Below, piece by piece: positions 23,506-33,264 of a stretch of DNA of 64,000 nucleotides. Numbering within the stretch: position 1 is the first letter of the stretch; each line of letters begins with the position of its first letter. The translations under genes were made by a program, and so were the position numbers. Origin of the DNA: Meghimatium bilineatum (Eukaryota; Mollusca; Gastropoda; Stylommatophora; Philomycidae); contig CM067318.1 of NCBI GenBank assembly GCA_034231615.1, forward strand, positions 31,265,723-31,329,722, read 5' to 3'. The notes below the pieces were generated by a model. The model saw only the letters and a program-made list of their open reading frames with translations. It ran no database searches and was not told where the DNA came from.

Positions 23506-23594
23506 TTTTTTGTTCATAATCTGATTATCTACAAAATTGATAACACTTACTTTGAGTGAAAGTTATTCATTCAGAAGTTTAGTATGTTCACAAT

Positions 23595-23690
23595 TCATAG
23601 TGAAATCCGTGAAGTCAGAATCAGATAGTTACAAATGTAAACAGTACCAGTGTGCTATTTATTATAGCACAGTGAAGGATTAAACGCAAC
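23595..23690. repeat. TATA-palindrome element, end fragment
   Basis: Isolated right end: TCCGTGAAGTCAGAATCAGA, then AAACAGTACCAGTGTGC and TATTTATTATAGCACAGTG (here with an inserted TAT). No partner end found nearby. Confidence 0.55.
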
Positions 23691-23696
23691 TTTTAC

Positions 23697-23795
23697 CCAG
23701 TCTAGCAGAGTGCACCACCAAAACAAGAGACATGGGATGTTTGATGGAGATCTGTTGCAACCAACCTTCGTTGCAGAGACGGCACTTATGATGAT
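23697..23795 (+). pseudogene. LINE family C 3' end
   Basis: CCAGTCTAGCAGAGTGCACC, ACAAGAGACATGGGATGTTT and GGCACTTATGATGATTA. The same terminal block occurs at 45495-45590 (plus) and 52290-52390 (minus). At 52.4 kb it follows RT coding sequence, so it is a LINE tail rather than a SINE. Confidence 0.6.
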
Positions 23796-24099
23796 TAATG
23801 TAATTGTAATAAAAACAATTTAAACATCATTGTAATGCAGGTCTACTATTTTAATTCTGAAAATTGTGTCCGAGTAGGTCTACCTATTAGATCCTAGGCT
23901 GATAAGTATTGTGATAACTACACAATTTAAACATGCAATTTACAAGGCCAATAAGAGAAAAGTACGGCATCAGGGTCGTTGTAAACTAAATTTGTGAGGA
24001 ATTATCGCTCTTTGATAAAACCGTAGAATCAACGATATTTCATATCAGTTCGTATTATAAACATTTTTAATTCCTAAAATCATCTTACTTTACACATAC

Positions 24100-24217
24100 C
24101 ATATTTGATATCGCACCGCATAAGACGACCATACGGCTCAAAGATATCCTCTAAGTCCCTGGTTCTGGTGTTCTTGGACAACCGACCAACATAAATTGAT
24201 CCGTCCCGACGCGACAT
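24100..24217 (-). CDS. SR gene A exon 1 (start, RRM N-terminal half)
   Basis: ATG at 24217-24215; donor GTATGTG from 24099. Encodes MSRRDGSIYVGRLSKNTRTR then DLEDIFEPYGRLMRCDIKYG. SIYVGRL is RNP2. The start is the first Met upstream of RNP2 and matches gene B's MPRPDGSIYVGRL. The 5' UTR continues above 24217. Intron 1 runs down to 21943. Confidence 0.94.
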
Positions 24218-24289
24218 CTTGCAAGGAGAGGAAGTGACGCACTATCCAATCTGCCAGGTTTTTAATAACATTTAATGAACATTTTAATT

Positions 24290-24850
24290 TGTGTAATCAA
24301 TCAATCAATCTATAAACCAGTAGCCCTTCAGGGTCGCAGGGTACCGCATTGTATACTTCAGCACACAGAGTCCTCCAGCGTTTCTATCTTCAACAATGCG
24401 GATGAGCGAGTGAAAATCTTGTCCTGTCCATTCATTGATGTTAGTTAGTCGTTGGATCATCGTCACTGCACTCCGGACAAGTCCATAAGTGCTCAGATCT
24501 CTCCTTGAGTGTAGCCGCCATTACACGTTGACTGATGGTCCCAGTTGATTGACCATCATTCTTTCTTGCCCACGAAACCGCTCCTTTCTAGCGACACCAT
24601 ATTTCAAACCAAATTTCTTTGATAGTCATGGAACAAGAATCATCGTCACTTATACAATCATTTGTTCGTGCGTTTTCTCATAGGGCGATCAAAATGTCCG
24701 CTGGATCCACCAACGTCTGTAGTAGCAGCGTGTGCAGCCAACCTATCTGCTCTCTCATTACCCCGGACTCCCGCATGTCCCGGCACAAAAATGAACGTCA
24801 CTTTACGCATACCGGAATTCTTCACTGCATCCTGTCACTGTTCTCAATTG
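24290..24850 (-). pseudogene. LINE family D: RNase H C-terminus and zinc tail
   Basis: Minus strand, frameshifted. VTFIFVPGHAGVRGNERADR is the end of an RNase H domain, followed near 24480 by LKERSEHLWTCPECSDDDPT and a tail NEWTGQDFHSLIRIVEDRNA. The 3' end is a short ATTG repeat at about 24290-24310, just upstream of SR gene A's first exon. Related to the fragment at 31850-32520. The plus-strand ORF at 24619-25167 is a shadow. Confidence 0.75.
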
Positions 24851-25177
24851 TACCCCGCCTGAACTTTCACAATCATTCTCACCGGTCACTTAGTATGCAG
24901 GCAACATTCCTTGATGTCTGTCCATGTCTTTATTTTCCTTCCCCCCCCCCCCCCCGAACGTTTCCCTTCAGTATTGTTTTTGACAAGGAATCATGTCTGC
25001 ATACATGGGCAAACCATGTTATTTTTTTTTTAAAGATTTTCGTCATTTCACTATTGAAAACATTGGTTCTTGTACACCTGCATACATCTCTTTTATTTCT
25101 TATATACAAATTTATCTTATGTTCCTATAGGAAATTCGTAGAATTCGTCTGTAGCATTTTTACTTGAAAGCCTGTAA

Positions 25178-25492
25178 TTATCTCTCCAAGTCCGCAATGA
25201 GTGTCCAACTCTCACAACCATACAGCACAACAGAAAGCACCAGCAACTTATACAGTTTGACTTTCACACTCCAAAACTGATTTTGCTTTTCCAAATCACT
25301 GTTAGCCTTGACTTCTAAAGCCATCTCCAGACTTATTTTTAGTTCTGCTTTGCATTTTCCATCGCTGCATATGCTGGATCCAAGGTATTTGAAGGTATTA
25401 ATCTCAAGCCTATGTCCATTCATCATATTGGTTCTTAAGATCTTGCTATTTTCTGTGTTGATTTCCATTCCGTACTTATGAGTTGATATCAT
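25178..25492 (-). pseudogene. LINE RT C-terminal fragment
   Basis: One open frame without the catalytic box: YGMEINTENSK, FKYLGSSICSDGKCKAELK and VLSVVLYGCESWTLIADLE, the palm-to-thumb blocks of a non-LTR RT (RTE-like wording). Truncated at both ends. Confidence 0.8.
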
Positions 25493-25704
25493 TCATTACC
25501 TCAATCTCTGTACATGTATTCTCTGCCAAGGGTGATTACAATAATAAAACATAACCCATCAGGATATCACATTGAGACATTTGTTAAAGAAAGACCTACA
25601 CCCTCTACCATCCTGAGTTTGGAAACTTCACACCTTGTCCAGTCATTGATAGTATCCAGCCATGTCTTTTTCTATGAACTATCATTTTGAGATATTAAGT
25701 ATGA

Positions 25705-26266
25705 GGGTGATTATAACTAGTAAAGCAAAATGAGTTAAACAGGTTACTAAAACACTTACCTTGCCTATTAATAGAAATATATTTTAAAAAAAAAAATTAT
25801 ATATAAAAAAACATACAATAAAACTAAACAGGACAATTCTCCACGTATCGGCTCAAATTGAACCTTTTTCAAGAGACAAACAACAGAAAACGACAAAATA
25901 AAAAACAAAATAAATGACTATATTTCATCAAGCCCATTCTCCATGTCTGATGGAGACGGGGCTTGATGAAATATAGTCATTTATTTTGTTTTTTATTTTG
26001 TCGTTTTCTGTTGTTTGTCTCTTGAAAATGGTTCAATTTGAGCCGATACGTGGAGAATTGTCCTGTTTAGATTTATTGTACGGTATGTTTTTTTATATAT
26101 AATTTTTTTTTATTTTTAAATATATTTCTATTAATAGGCAAGGTAAGTGTTTTAGTAACCTGTTTAACTCATTTTGCTTTACTATTTGTTCATTAGGTTA
26201 CTGCGGCACCATCCACTTTGTCGGACACCCTCTGACCATTTGGTTATTTATATGGGCGATTATAAC
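25705..26266. mobile_element. Penelope-type inverted terminal-repeat pair with target duplication
   Basis: Two arms of the Penelope-like 3' terminal block face each other (left about 25718-25950, right about 25953-26253), meeting at CCATGTCTGATGGAGACGG near 25940-25962. The right arm extends further, matching (as reverse complement) 1531-1614. Flanks: GGGTGATTATAAC (25705-25717) and GGGCGATTATAAC (26254-26266), a 13-bp duplication with one mismatch. No coding part remains. Confidence 0.85.
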
Positions 26267-26279
26267 ATTGTGGGAACCT

Positions 26280-27240
26280 ATCATGGTTGAATCAATAAAT
26301 TTGTATCTAATTTTTAGTTAGGACCATCTCATCTCTTGCATACACAGGAAGATCTCAACAGCAGTATATATGAAACGTAGCATTGGCTAGAGGTGTAGCG
26401 AGTGAGGTGGAGACATGCCGAATTATGTAGGCGATCATGTTTCTCCACAACTCATGTCTACTGTTGTTTTTATGTTCTGTTGGTAAAATTGTATCATGCC
26501 GCCCCATCCTGCAACCTTTGTCTCTTTTCCCCCGATTTTTCATGCAGTTACTAAATGTTCAAGTTTTGCTCTTAACACAAACATCTTGACTGTCTACTGA
26601 AAAATATTTGCTGGAATTGTTATTTTTTTTACAAATTTTACAAGTTATTTTATTTAGCTCTGTCAAATTGTTATCTTTCTTCTCAGAAACCTCATCTAAC
26701 TATGCAAATGACATCCTTTTTATTTTTGTTCACTGCTTGTGCACTGTCAGACAAGTCTTGGGTGAACTCTACCATTTTCTGCAGTTCTTTGGTTCCATAT
26801 TTCATTGGTTGTAGTCTGTTTATCTATTCCACAGGTGCAATTTTGTAGCAGGCACATCTTTTTGTATGTGTATTCAGTCTTTTGTGCCCCTTCCTCAGGA
26901 AAATTATAGTGAATTGTTCCAGCTGGTCTAGATTAGTGTTCTTCATTTTTCAGAGAGTAGAAAATAGCTCAAGAAATACAATATTAAAAAAGTGCCACCA
27001 TACATGGCTAATCATACAGCTAGTGCTATAGTTTTCTGTATAATCGTATTTAAACTTTTTACATTTAACAATTTATAATGAACGTGTATATTATACAATA
27101 ATAAATGTTAAAGCAGATTAATAACATATTTTATGCATTATTATAAAAGTAGCCTGTTAAATGTCCAGCAAATAGAAGCTAATTGTTTTTGTGCCAGCAT
27201 GTTACCAGGGCTCACAATAGTAAAGGTTAGCAACACTATT
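26280..27240. other. Intergenic, nothing recognised
   Basis: T-rich; short ORFs such as 26608-26814 have no family wording. Confidence 0.5.
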
Positions 27241-27284
27241 TTATTTTTGTCTCGCTCTATTGTAATCAGAACCGGTATTTAAGT

Positions 27285-27880
27285 GATGTGATTTCCGCCG
27301 GTGGTGTAGTTACGTTGTGCCACCGTTATGCACTGTGTAGGCCCAGCACATCCAATTTCAGCATCCCGTGACATTCCGGGTGACCTACCCTAGCCTGTGA
27401 CATCCTTTCTATCTGTCGCAGGTAGCGGATGTGTACCGACTCTACGCTGAGACGGTTTGTCCTTCACATCTATCTTGCACGAGGTGTCCCGGATTCAGTG
27501 AACTTTTCTCGTGTAATTACATATTGTGCCTATCGGACACTGATCCTTTTCTCCTCCTCGAACCTGGTTCCGGTTTAGGAAGAACTCGACAGAAGAGTTG
27601 GGCCTGGACTTGTTCGCCCTCTTAGCCGTAGTGTTGTTCACCAATGTCATGAACCACTCGTCCAAATCCGAACACATATTTAGGTGTGTTAGGAACTAGC
27701 ATTTTGTTCGAACAGTGCTTGTCACCTTGAACTGCTGTGCCCATCGGGTATTGAACCTTTCCTCTCTGTGAGCATGATTCCGGTATAGGAAAACTCAGAC
27801 ATTAGAGTTGGTCCCGGGAACACCAGTAACCAGAAGCTTCTCTCGTGCAAGCAACACTTCAGTTCTAATTTCCTTGAAAC
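27285..27880 (-). repeat. 0.7-kb repeat family R, copy 1
   Basis: Shares with 36.0-36.4 and 37.95-38.48 kb the blocks CATGTCATGAACC/CGTGAACC, GGTTCCGGTTTAGGAAGAAC, ACAGAAGAGTTGG and CCGGTATAGGAAAACTC. Two related sub-units follow each other (GGTTCCGG...AGAGTTGG, then TTCCGGTATAGG...AGAGTTGG). On the minus strand one sub-unit reads PNSSVEFFLNRNQ. The left end is truncated. Confidence 0.75.
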
Positions 27881-27984
27881 GTTTTCAGATTCTCTTGGCA
27901 CATGCCGCTGCCCTCTAGCACTATACTAACTTCTCAAGTAAATTTAAGTAGGAAGCCAGAGGACAATATTTTTTTAAAATTCTT

Positions 27985-28350
27985 GAGACTAACAGGAATT
28001 GAACCAGTCCGTTCTACGGCACCAAATCGCCTAGCAACAATTGCACACGCGTTTTTCAGTACTTGACTAACAGCATCTCCAAAAAAAGATGCGATTTCAT
28101 CAAGCCATTCAAATCGTGCACACAGTCACCCGAACTTGTCTCGGTTCGGGTGACTTTGTCCTTGTCTTGTCTTAATAGTCCTTGTCTCGATTGGTCAGTT
28201 CGGGTGACTTTGTGTGCACGATTTGAATGGCTTGATGAAATCGCATCTTTTTTTGGAGATGCGGTTAGTCAAGTACTGAAAAACGCGTGTGCAATTGTTG
28301 CTAGGCGATTTGGTGCCGTAGAACGGACTGGTTCAATTCCCGTTAGTCTC
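27985..28350. repeat. 151-bp inverted repeat with 62-nt loop and Pol III B-box motif
   Basis: Arms 27985-28135 and 28198-28350 are nearly perfect reverse complements (GAGACTAAC...CACCCGAAC and GTTCGGGTGACT...GTTAGTCTC). Each arm holds GGTTCAATTCCCGT, a perfect tRNA-type B box, next to TTGCTAGGCGATTTGG, and the core GGCTTGATGAAATCGCATC with a small GCATC/GATGC hairpin. The loop carries a partial third copy of the arm end (TCGGTTCGGGTGACTTTGTC). Confidence 0.92.
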
Positions 28351-28724
28351 ACTAACTTCTCAGTGTGCCCGTTGTGCTACTATTATTCTTATGGTGACTG
28401 ACACGCCAATTCTTTATATTTCACATAACATCTAACCACTTTGTATTAACTCCATTGTCCGCCCCTCCAATGCTTCTGCCAAACTGACTAGATTCACTGT
28501 GTATGTGTTGGCACAGAGGTATCTGCCTATCTGATTGCAGTCAAATCTCTTTCCATCTGCTACCTCCACATTCACGGTCCCCAAATGTTTTCGCCAGAAT
28601 CAGCACGAGCAGCTGTATTTATGTTTCCAGGATGCACCAGAAGGAGGTACATTTGGGATCTTGGTTATCTGCTAACCCTGGGTCCGCAGAGAGCAATGCT
28701 GTACCCATTGCACTCCACCAACAC

Positions 28725-28840
28725 TATGACCTGCCATGTAGTTTGTAAGAGGTGACTAAGAATGTTTGGGAGTGGAGTGGCTGCTCCATCCAGTGGTGGG
28801 AAAAAGCGACCAAAAAGTCATGCTGAGGATATGTGCAGAG
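28725..28840 (+). mobile_element. SINE family 1, 5' half only
   Basis: GTAAGAGGTGACTAAGAATG, then GGAGTGGAGTGGCTGCTCCA and AAAGTCATGCTGAGGA. The 3' half is absent here; fragments of it (TTCTCAAACTCCT and GAACGAATGCAGAAGAG) lie at 28955-29020. Confidence 0.6.
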
Positions 28841-29019
28841 AGGCAAGAAATATTTTTTCATTCTCTGAGATCAACTATGAGACATTTTATCAAACCAATT
28901 ACCCTGGAATTAATACATAAAGCTGCAAGAAATTGAATGTGGTAACTGTGACTAGCTCATTCTCAAACTCCTAAACTTCTTGAACTTTCATGTTGGTTAT
29001 CAGAGAACGAATGCAGAAG

Positions 29020-29815
29020 AGCACCCTTGAACTAGCTCTAGACATAATTGCTTTATATGAAATGACATAAAACACAATGTTTTAACACAGTATGTGCATA
29101 CTGTATTCATATTTGCTACAAAAATAACATATATAAGGATATTTGAACCCAGGGCCGTAGATACGAGGGTGTGCATAAGGTATTCAAGGTAAATCAAACA
29201 GAAAGAAAAAGTCAATAGCTTGCCTTTGTTGCCAGAGTTTGAAAGTAGTTGCTAAGTTGCATAAGTCTAACTTCAAATGCAGAAGATTTTGCATAAATAC
29301 AATAAGGTTTGAAAATGCAGTGGATTGACTTCCTTGTACTCAGGTTTCCCCATATGTACCCCATCCCTCTCAAAAAAGTGCCATGCCAGCTGCTGATAGT
29401 ACCACTCATAGCACATAACTCTGTAGTTTCTAGTAAACCCACACTGACCTCAAAGAAATCGATTTTGTAAACAAAACGTAACTTGTATAAAGAGGAATGT
29501 CACACACAAATAAACACCTTTGAATTTTGCATTGACTGCCAACAAATAACCAAGAATCTAGTTAACAACAGCTAATTTAGCAGAATGTGTTTTTGTTATA
29601 AAAAATTTTTTAATTAAGAAACTCAATAACAAACTAAACAGTTGTTTCAAACTCTTTATTCAATATCCATTCGTGTGTGTCAATAAGTCTAGTCACTATA
29701 TAACAAATTTTAGAAGACATTTCTAAATGCCAATGACTGCTATGTGCTACATTTAGTACAAGAGCGTATAAGAAAAGGGGCGAGATGAAAAAATGAGTAT
29801 GTATGAAACTATTCT
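29020..29815. other. Intergenic, nothing recognised
   Basis: AT-rich; no supported ORF. Confidence 0.45.
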
Positions 29816-29817
29816 AA

Positions 29818-30320
29818 TTTAGAGACCACGAGATCCCAATCCATGGGTCACAACCAAGTTTGGTCCCACAAAAGGTTCTCTATTTGGATGAAACACATTA
29901 AAAAAATATAGATTTTAAAATAAATTTCAGTTTCCATTCAGTGTCTTAAAGTTTCACATCCAAATGTCACAATGTTGGCATTTCAAATATTACTTCCCAT
30001 TGCTTCTACTTATCTCTTGTCAGAGAGGATTTTTAGTGCTTCATTTTAAAAACAAAAGGAGCATCAAATGTTGAGAAAGACATGAGATTGTCATTAATGA
30101 AAACTCAACCACAAATTTTCAGGCTTGTTAACAGGTTATTGCAATCATGACAATATATTTTTAGCTAAAATTAGATTAAATGTTATTAATACTGAAAGAT
30201 CTATTTGCAAAGTGTTTTCATTTATCCTATTAAAAGTACTTTTTAAAATATGTCACTGGTCACTTTTGCATATATAGAATGGAGTCGCGACTCAAAAGGT
30301 TGGGAACCCATGTTCTAGAC
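29818..30320 (+). mobile_element. hAT transposon remnant with transposase C-terminus
   Basis: The ends resemble hAT TIRs: left GAGATCCCAATCCATGGGTC, right GACTCAAAAGGTTGGGAACC, with imperfect 8-bp flanks TTTAGAGA and TTCTAGAC. Inside, at 30063-30150, the plus frame reads ASNVEKDMRLSLMKTQPQIF then RLVNRLLQS and a stop, like the extreme C-terminus of ZBED/hAT transposases (an EKDMRLALS-type motif). About 500 bp, dead. Confidence 0.65.
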
Positions 30321-30324
30321 ATAT

Positions 30325-31560
30325 GAGTATCAGACTATTCATTGATTCACAACAGAATACATATAAAAAATGAAACATGCATTGAGCTTTACAATGTACT
30401 GGAAATACAACATTGCTAAAGACTAATAGAAATGTGTGAACATATTAATGAAATGTATGAACTAAATTTATGAAATAAAAATAGGATCAGTTAAAATTTA
30501 AGATAACATACTTTCAAAATCACTGCAGTATTTACAGATCATGATTTATTTAGGCATAAAGTAGAAATTGTCTACGGTGGAACATTTACTTCATTTGTTT
30601 CCCAGTTAGTAAATCAAGCTGCCACCAAAGCTGGAAATACATTTAAACCAAAATTTGCCAGGGCCTAAAAGGGAAAAAAATAGCACCGCATCCATTTGCC
30701 ATGAATTTCAAAAGTCGCAACAAAACAGCAATACCTACATTTTTTAGATAACTTTTTTTGGTATGAGCATATCAGACAACAGATTGGGCAGTCACAAAAC
30801 TGCATGCTCAAATAATCACTGAGGCTGCACTTACTGGCCGTTCTTTTAGGTCAGCAGTTCTAAAGTTAATGCAGTGTTAAAATTCTGTGGGATGTACTCT
30901 CTAATCATTTGCATACCATACATTTTTTTTACACAAGAGCTTGTTCAACATCTTAAAAATGATAGATAACAAAGACCAGCAATAGAAGAAATACAATTCT
31001 GATCCATGAAACAAATCTCAGGTGGGGTGTGAAATGTTTCAAACAAAACATTCATTTGTGACACCCTGAAAATTCATGTATGTTTTGTTTAAATACAATT
31101 TATAAAAATGTTCAACCACCCTTTTAATGAGATAAGAATGATTATAGATTGCTTGCTAGTCAGTAAAGCATCAACAAATATCTTCAATTATCCCTACTTT
31201 AGTAAGAAACAACAAAACATTAGCCACAGATTTACAAACACCTAGAAGTATTTAGATAAAGGAGAATGTCAAAATTAGATGTGCTGGGCTGAAAGGTACG
31301 AATATATTAGGTCCACTATAAACTAATATGAATATACTTTGTAAACTTGCACTGAAAATATGTGTTGCACACTAGCTGCAAAACGTATTCAGTTCTCAGT
31401 TCAAATCATAAGGAAATTGTGTTGGTCAAGCGAGAATGAATGCAGAAGTTGGATGTAACTTAAGCCACAACATACAACTGAACAGACTAAAGATATAATA
31501 ATCAAAACAGACAATTTATACAAATTATACAATTGTTTTACACAACATAAATTGTGGACA
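30325..31560. other. Downstream flank of gene B
   Basis: No gene seen. A very degraded SINE-like trace (TTAGATGTGCTGGGCTGAAA, GCGAGAATGAATGCAGAAG) spans about 31275-31455. Confidence 0.4.
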
Positions 31561-31614
31561 TATGATAAACACTGCGACTTAGGAAAAAAAGTGTTACAAC
31601 TGGTATTAACAACT

Positions 31615-31780
31615 TCATTCTTTGCTGCCACTTCTAGACCTGTGATCCTTATCTTCATGACCATTGTCTCTGTCCCTGTCTGCGTCTCTAGATCCATCAT
31701 CATAAGCATGCTCTGTTACCTTTTCTGGCTGCCGTTTTGGACTGTGTGAACGGCTTCTTGACTTGGACTTAGACCGTGAC
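31615..31780 (-). CDS. SR gene B exon 7 (last coding exon)
   Basis: Acceptor AATTAAG above 31780; TGA at 31615-31617. Completes an Arg codon, then SRSKSKSRSRSHSPKRQPEK, VTEHAYDDGSRDADRDRDNG and HEDKDHRSRSGSKE. The C-terminal RSRSGSK matches gene A. The ORFs on either strand in other frames are shadows. Confidence 0.9.
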
Positions 31781-31838
31781 CTTAATTGAAAAGAATATCA
31801 AATAAACACTGTGACTTATGGGAAAAAAGCATTACAAT

Positions 31839-32570
31839 TTGATTCTTGATTACAAACTGGCTTCACAGCATGTGGGGCATTCCCATAAGTGCTCTTTCCT
31901 CTGTTCAAGCAGCCATCCCAGTGATGCAGAGTTAGAGTCTGGTGTTGATTGTGTGATTTTCTGGACGTTCAAAAAAATTTAGTTTTCCTTTCCTCACCTC
32001 TAGATACTTCTATTTCTAACATCTGTATGTGCGCGCTCTCAGCCTCACTGACATCATCTTCATCCTGAAATGAATTTATTACTGCCTTCATTAAGTTTGC
32101 TTTATCTCTTCTCAGCAATGTGATGTCAATAAGTCGACTCTCTCGTTTTCTCTGACACCAGCATGACCAGGGCAGTATATCCATGTAATGCTCTTGACAA
32201 TTGAGTTGTTCAATAAGTCCCACCATTCTTTACTCAGCATGAACTTTATCTTGCGCAGCATGCTTTGAGAGTCTGTGAGTATTACTGAGTCTGTTGATGT
32301 ATCAGTTATCAACCAATTAAGTGCTGCTGTAACTCCCTCTATCTCCATCCTCATGCTCAATGTTACAGTTAAATATGCTGAAGATTTCTCAAACAACTTC
32401 AAGCGGTTTCTGTAGGCAACAAAACCGTAACTGCTTATATTTGTGTTTCTGTTAACTGAGACATCTGTGTATATAATTATGTCTTGTGGTTTTGAGTGTA
32501 GCTGGACAAGTTCATGCACTGTAACCTAGGCCCTGACACCTGTCCATTATCAACACGCTTTATCTAGTTG
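31839..32570 (-). pseudogene. LINE family D RNase H fragment
   Basis: Minus frame 32112-32519: IIIYTDVSVNRNTN (first Asp), MRMEIEGVTAAL (Glu), SVILTDSQSML (second Asp) and IYCPGHAGVRENERVDLLTS (last Asp), then a frameshift. A zinc-type tail RKEHLWECPTCCEASL ends at about 31855. Same family as 24290-24850. The RNase H active-site acids are all present, but the frame is broken. Confidence 0.82.
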
Positions 32571-32587
32571 TATAATACAACTGGTTA

Positions 32588-32739
32588 ACAACTTCATTCT
32601 TTGCTGCCACTTCTAGACCTGTGATCCTTATCTTCATGACCATTGTCTCTAGATCTATCATCAGAAGCATGTTCTGTTACCTTTTCTGTCTGCCATTTCG
32701 GACTGCGTGAACGGCTTCTTGACTTGGACTTAGGCGTAA
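32588..32739 (-). pseudogene. Duplicated terminal exon of gene B, frameshifted
   Basis: Same acceptor context (CAATTAAG) and same SR sequence as 31615-31780, but a one-base loss near its 5' side (GTTACGCCTAAG against GTCACGGTCTAAG) shifts the frame and leads to an early TAA. A 15-nt stretch is also missing. If spliced it would give a short alternative C-terminus (LRLSPSQEAVHAV, ending shortly after); otherwise it is a decaying exon. Confidence 0.75.
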
Positions 32740-32956
32740 CCTTAATTGATAAGAATATCAAATGAGCCTGAGAATGAACAAATGCCTAGTTCAACAAAGT
32801 TATGACAGCCATCCTATGATCAATGGGAGTGCTTTTTCAACGTTCTTCCTCAACCTTCCACTGGATTTCACTTGGAGCAGGATATCTAATCCAGGAAACA
32901 GAGTTGCAGTTTTGTATCGCCATTTGATATGGCAATAAAAAGTCATTTGATCTGTG

Positions 32957-33078
32957 TTCATTTTCAAACACTAGACAATTAGCTGGATATAGTCCACAGA
33001 ACAGAATGCATTCTGTTATAGTTTATAACTTTGCTGTGATATTTGCGTCTGTCTGCCTGACACATTCAATTTTATATT
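32957..33078 (-). mobile_element. SINE family 1 copy, 5'-truncated
   Basis: Minus strand: GGATATAGTCCACAGAACAG, ATGCATTCTGTTATAGTTTA and a GCCTGACACATTC end. Confidence 0.65.
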
Positions 33079-33264
33079 ATTTAACCAATTGCACACCTGT
33101 AGTCACATTGCTAGTATGTCAGTGGTGTGTCACAACCTATGTAACAGTATTGCTCATAGTACACACCAAATCTGAATGCATATCATGGTCAAAGTTGCTT
33201 GATTGATTGCCACTATTGCTGTTGATCTAACCACAGATGCACATAAGTGATAATACTATATTCA

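Larger units (their letters stand above)
8398..24217 (-). other. SR splicing factor gene A, whole coding span
   Basis: Seven coding exons (118, 12, 41, 87, 149, 216 and 199 nt) sum to 822 nt, giving 273 aa plus stop. Every junction uses GT donors and AG acceptors on the minus strand and all phases agree. Domain order: RRM (about residues 7-82), CCHC knuckle (C91, C94, H99, C104), Gly-rich linker, RS domain, acidic tail ending RSRSGSKD. Family knowledge: SR proteins are nuclear pre-mRNA splicing regulators that bind exonic enhancers through the RRM and contact spliceosomal proteins through phosphorylated RS repeats. A knuckle after the RRM is known from SRSF7, and the RRM wording is nearer plant RS2Z proteins. 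It is the paralogue of gene B. The orthologue name is not certain. Confidence 0.9.
31566..32766 (-). repeat. Tandem duplication of gene B terminal exon, second unit split
   Basis: Unit 1 is about 31566-31802; unit 2 begins at 31803 (AAACACTGTGACTTATGGG against AAACACTGCGACTTAGG), breaks near 31838, and resumes at about 32572 to 32766. The gap holds a LINE family D fragment. The exon parts (31598-31803 and 32577-32766) are highly similar, so the event is recent. Confidence 0.8.

Noticed and set aside
24619..25167. 182-aa plus-strand ORF, the second longest in the window
   Set aside because: Overlaps the LINE D RNase H C-terminus on the other strand, then low-complexity T-rich sequence with a poly-C run.
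28063..28401. 112-aa ORF
   Set aside because: Lies across the inverted repeat; its text is the arm and its complement, not a protein family.
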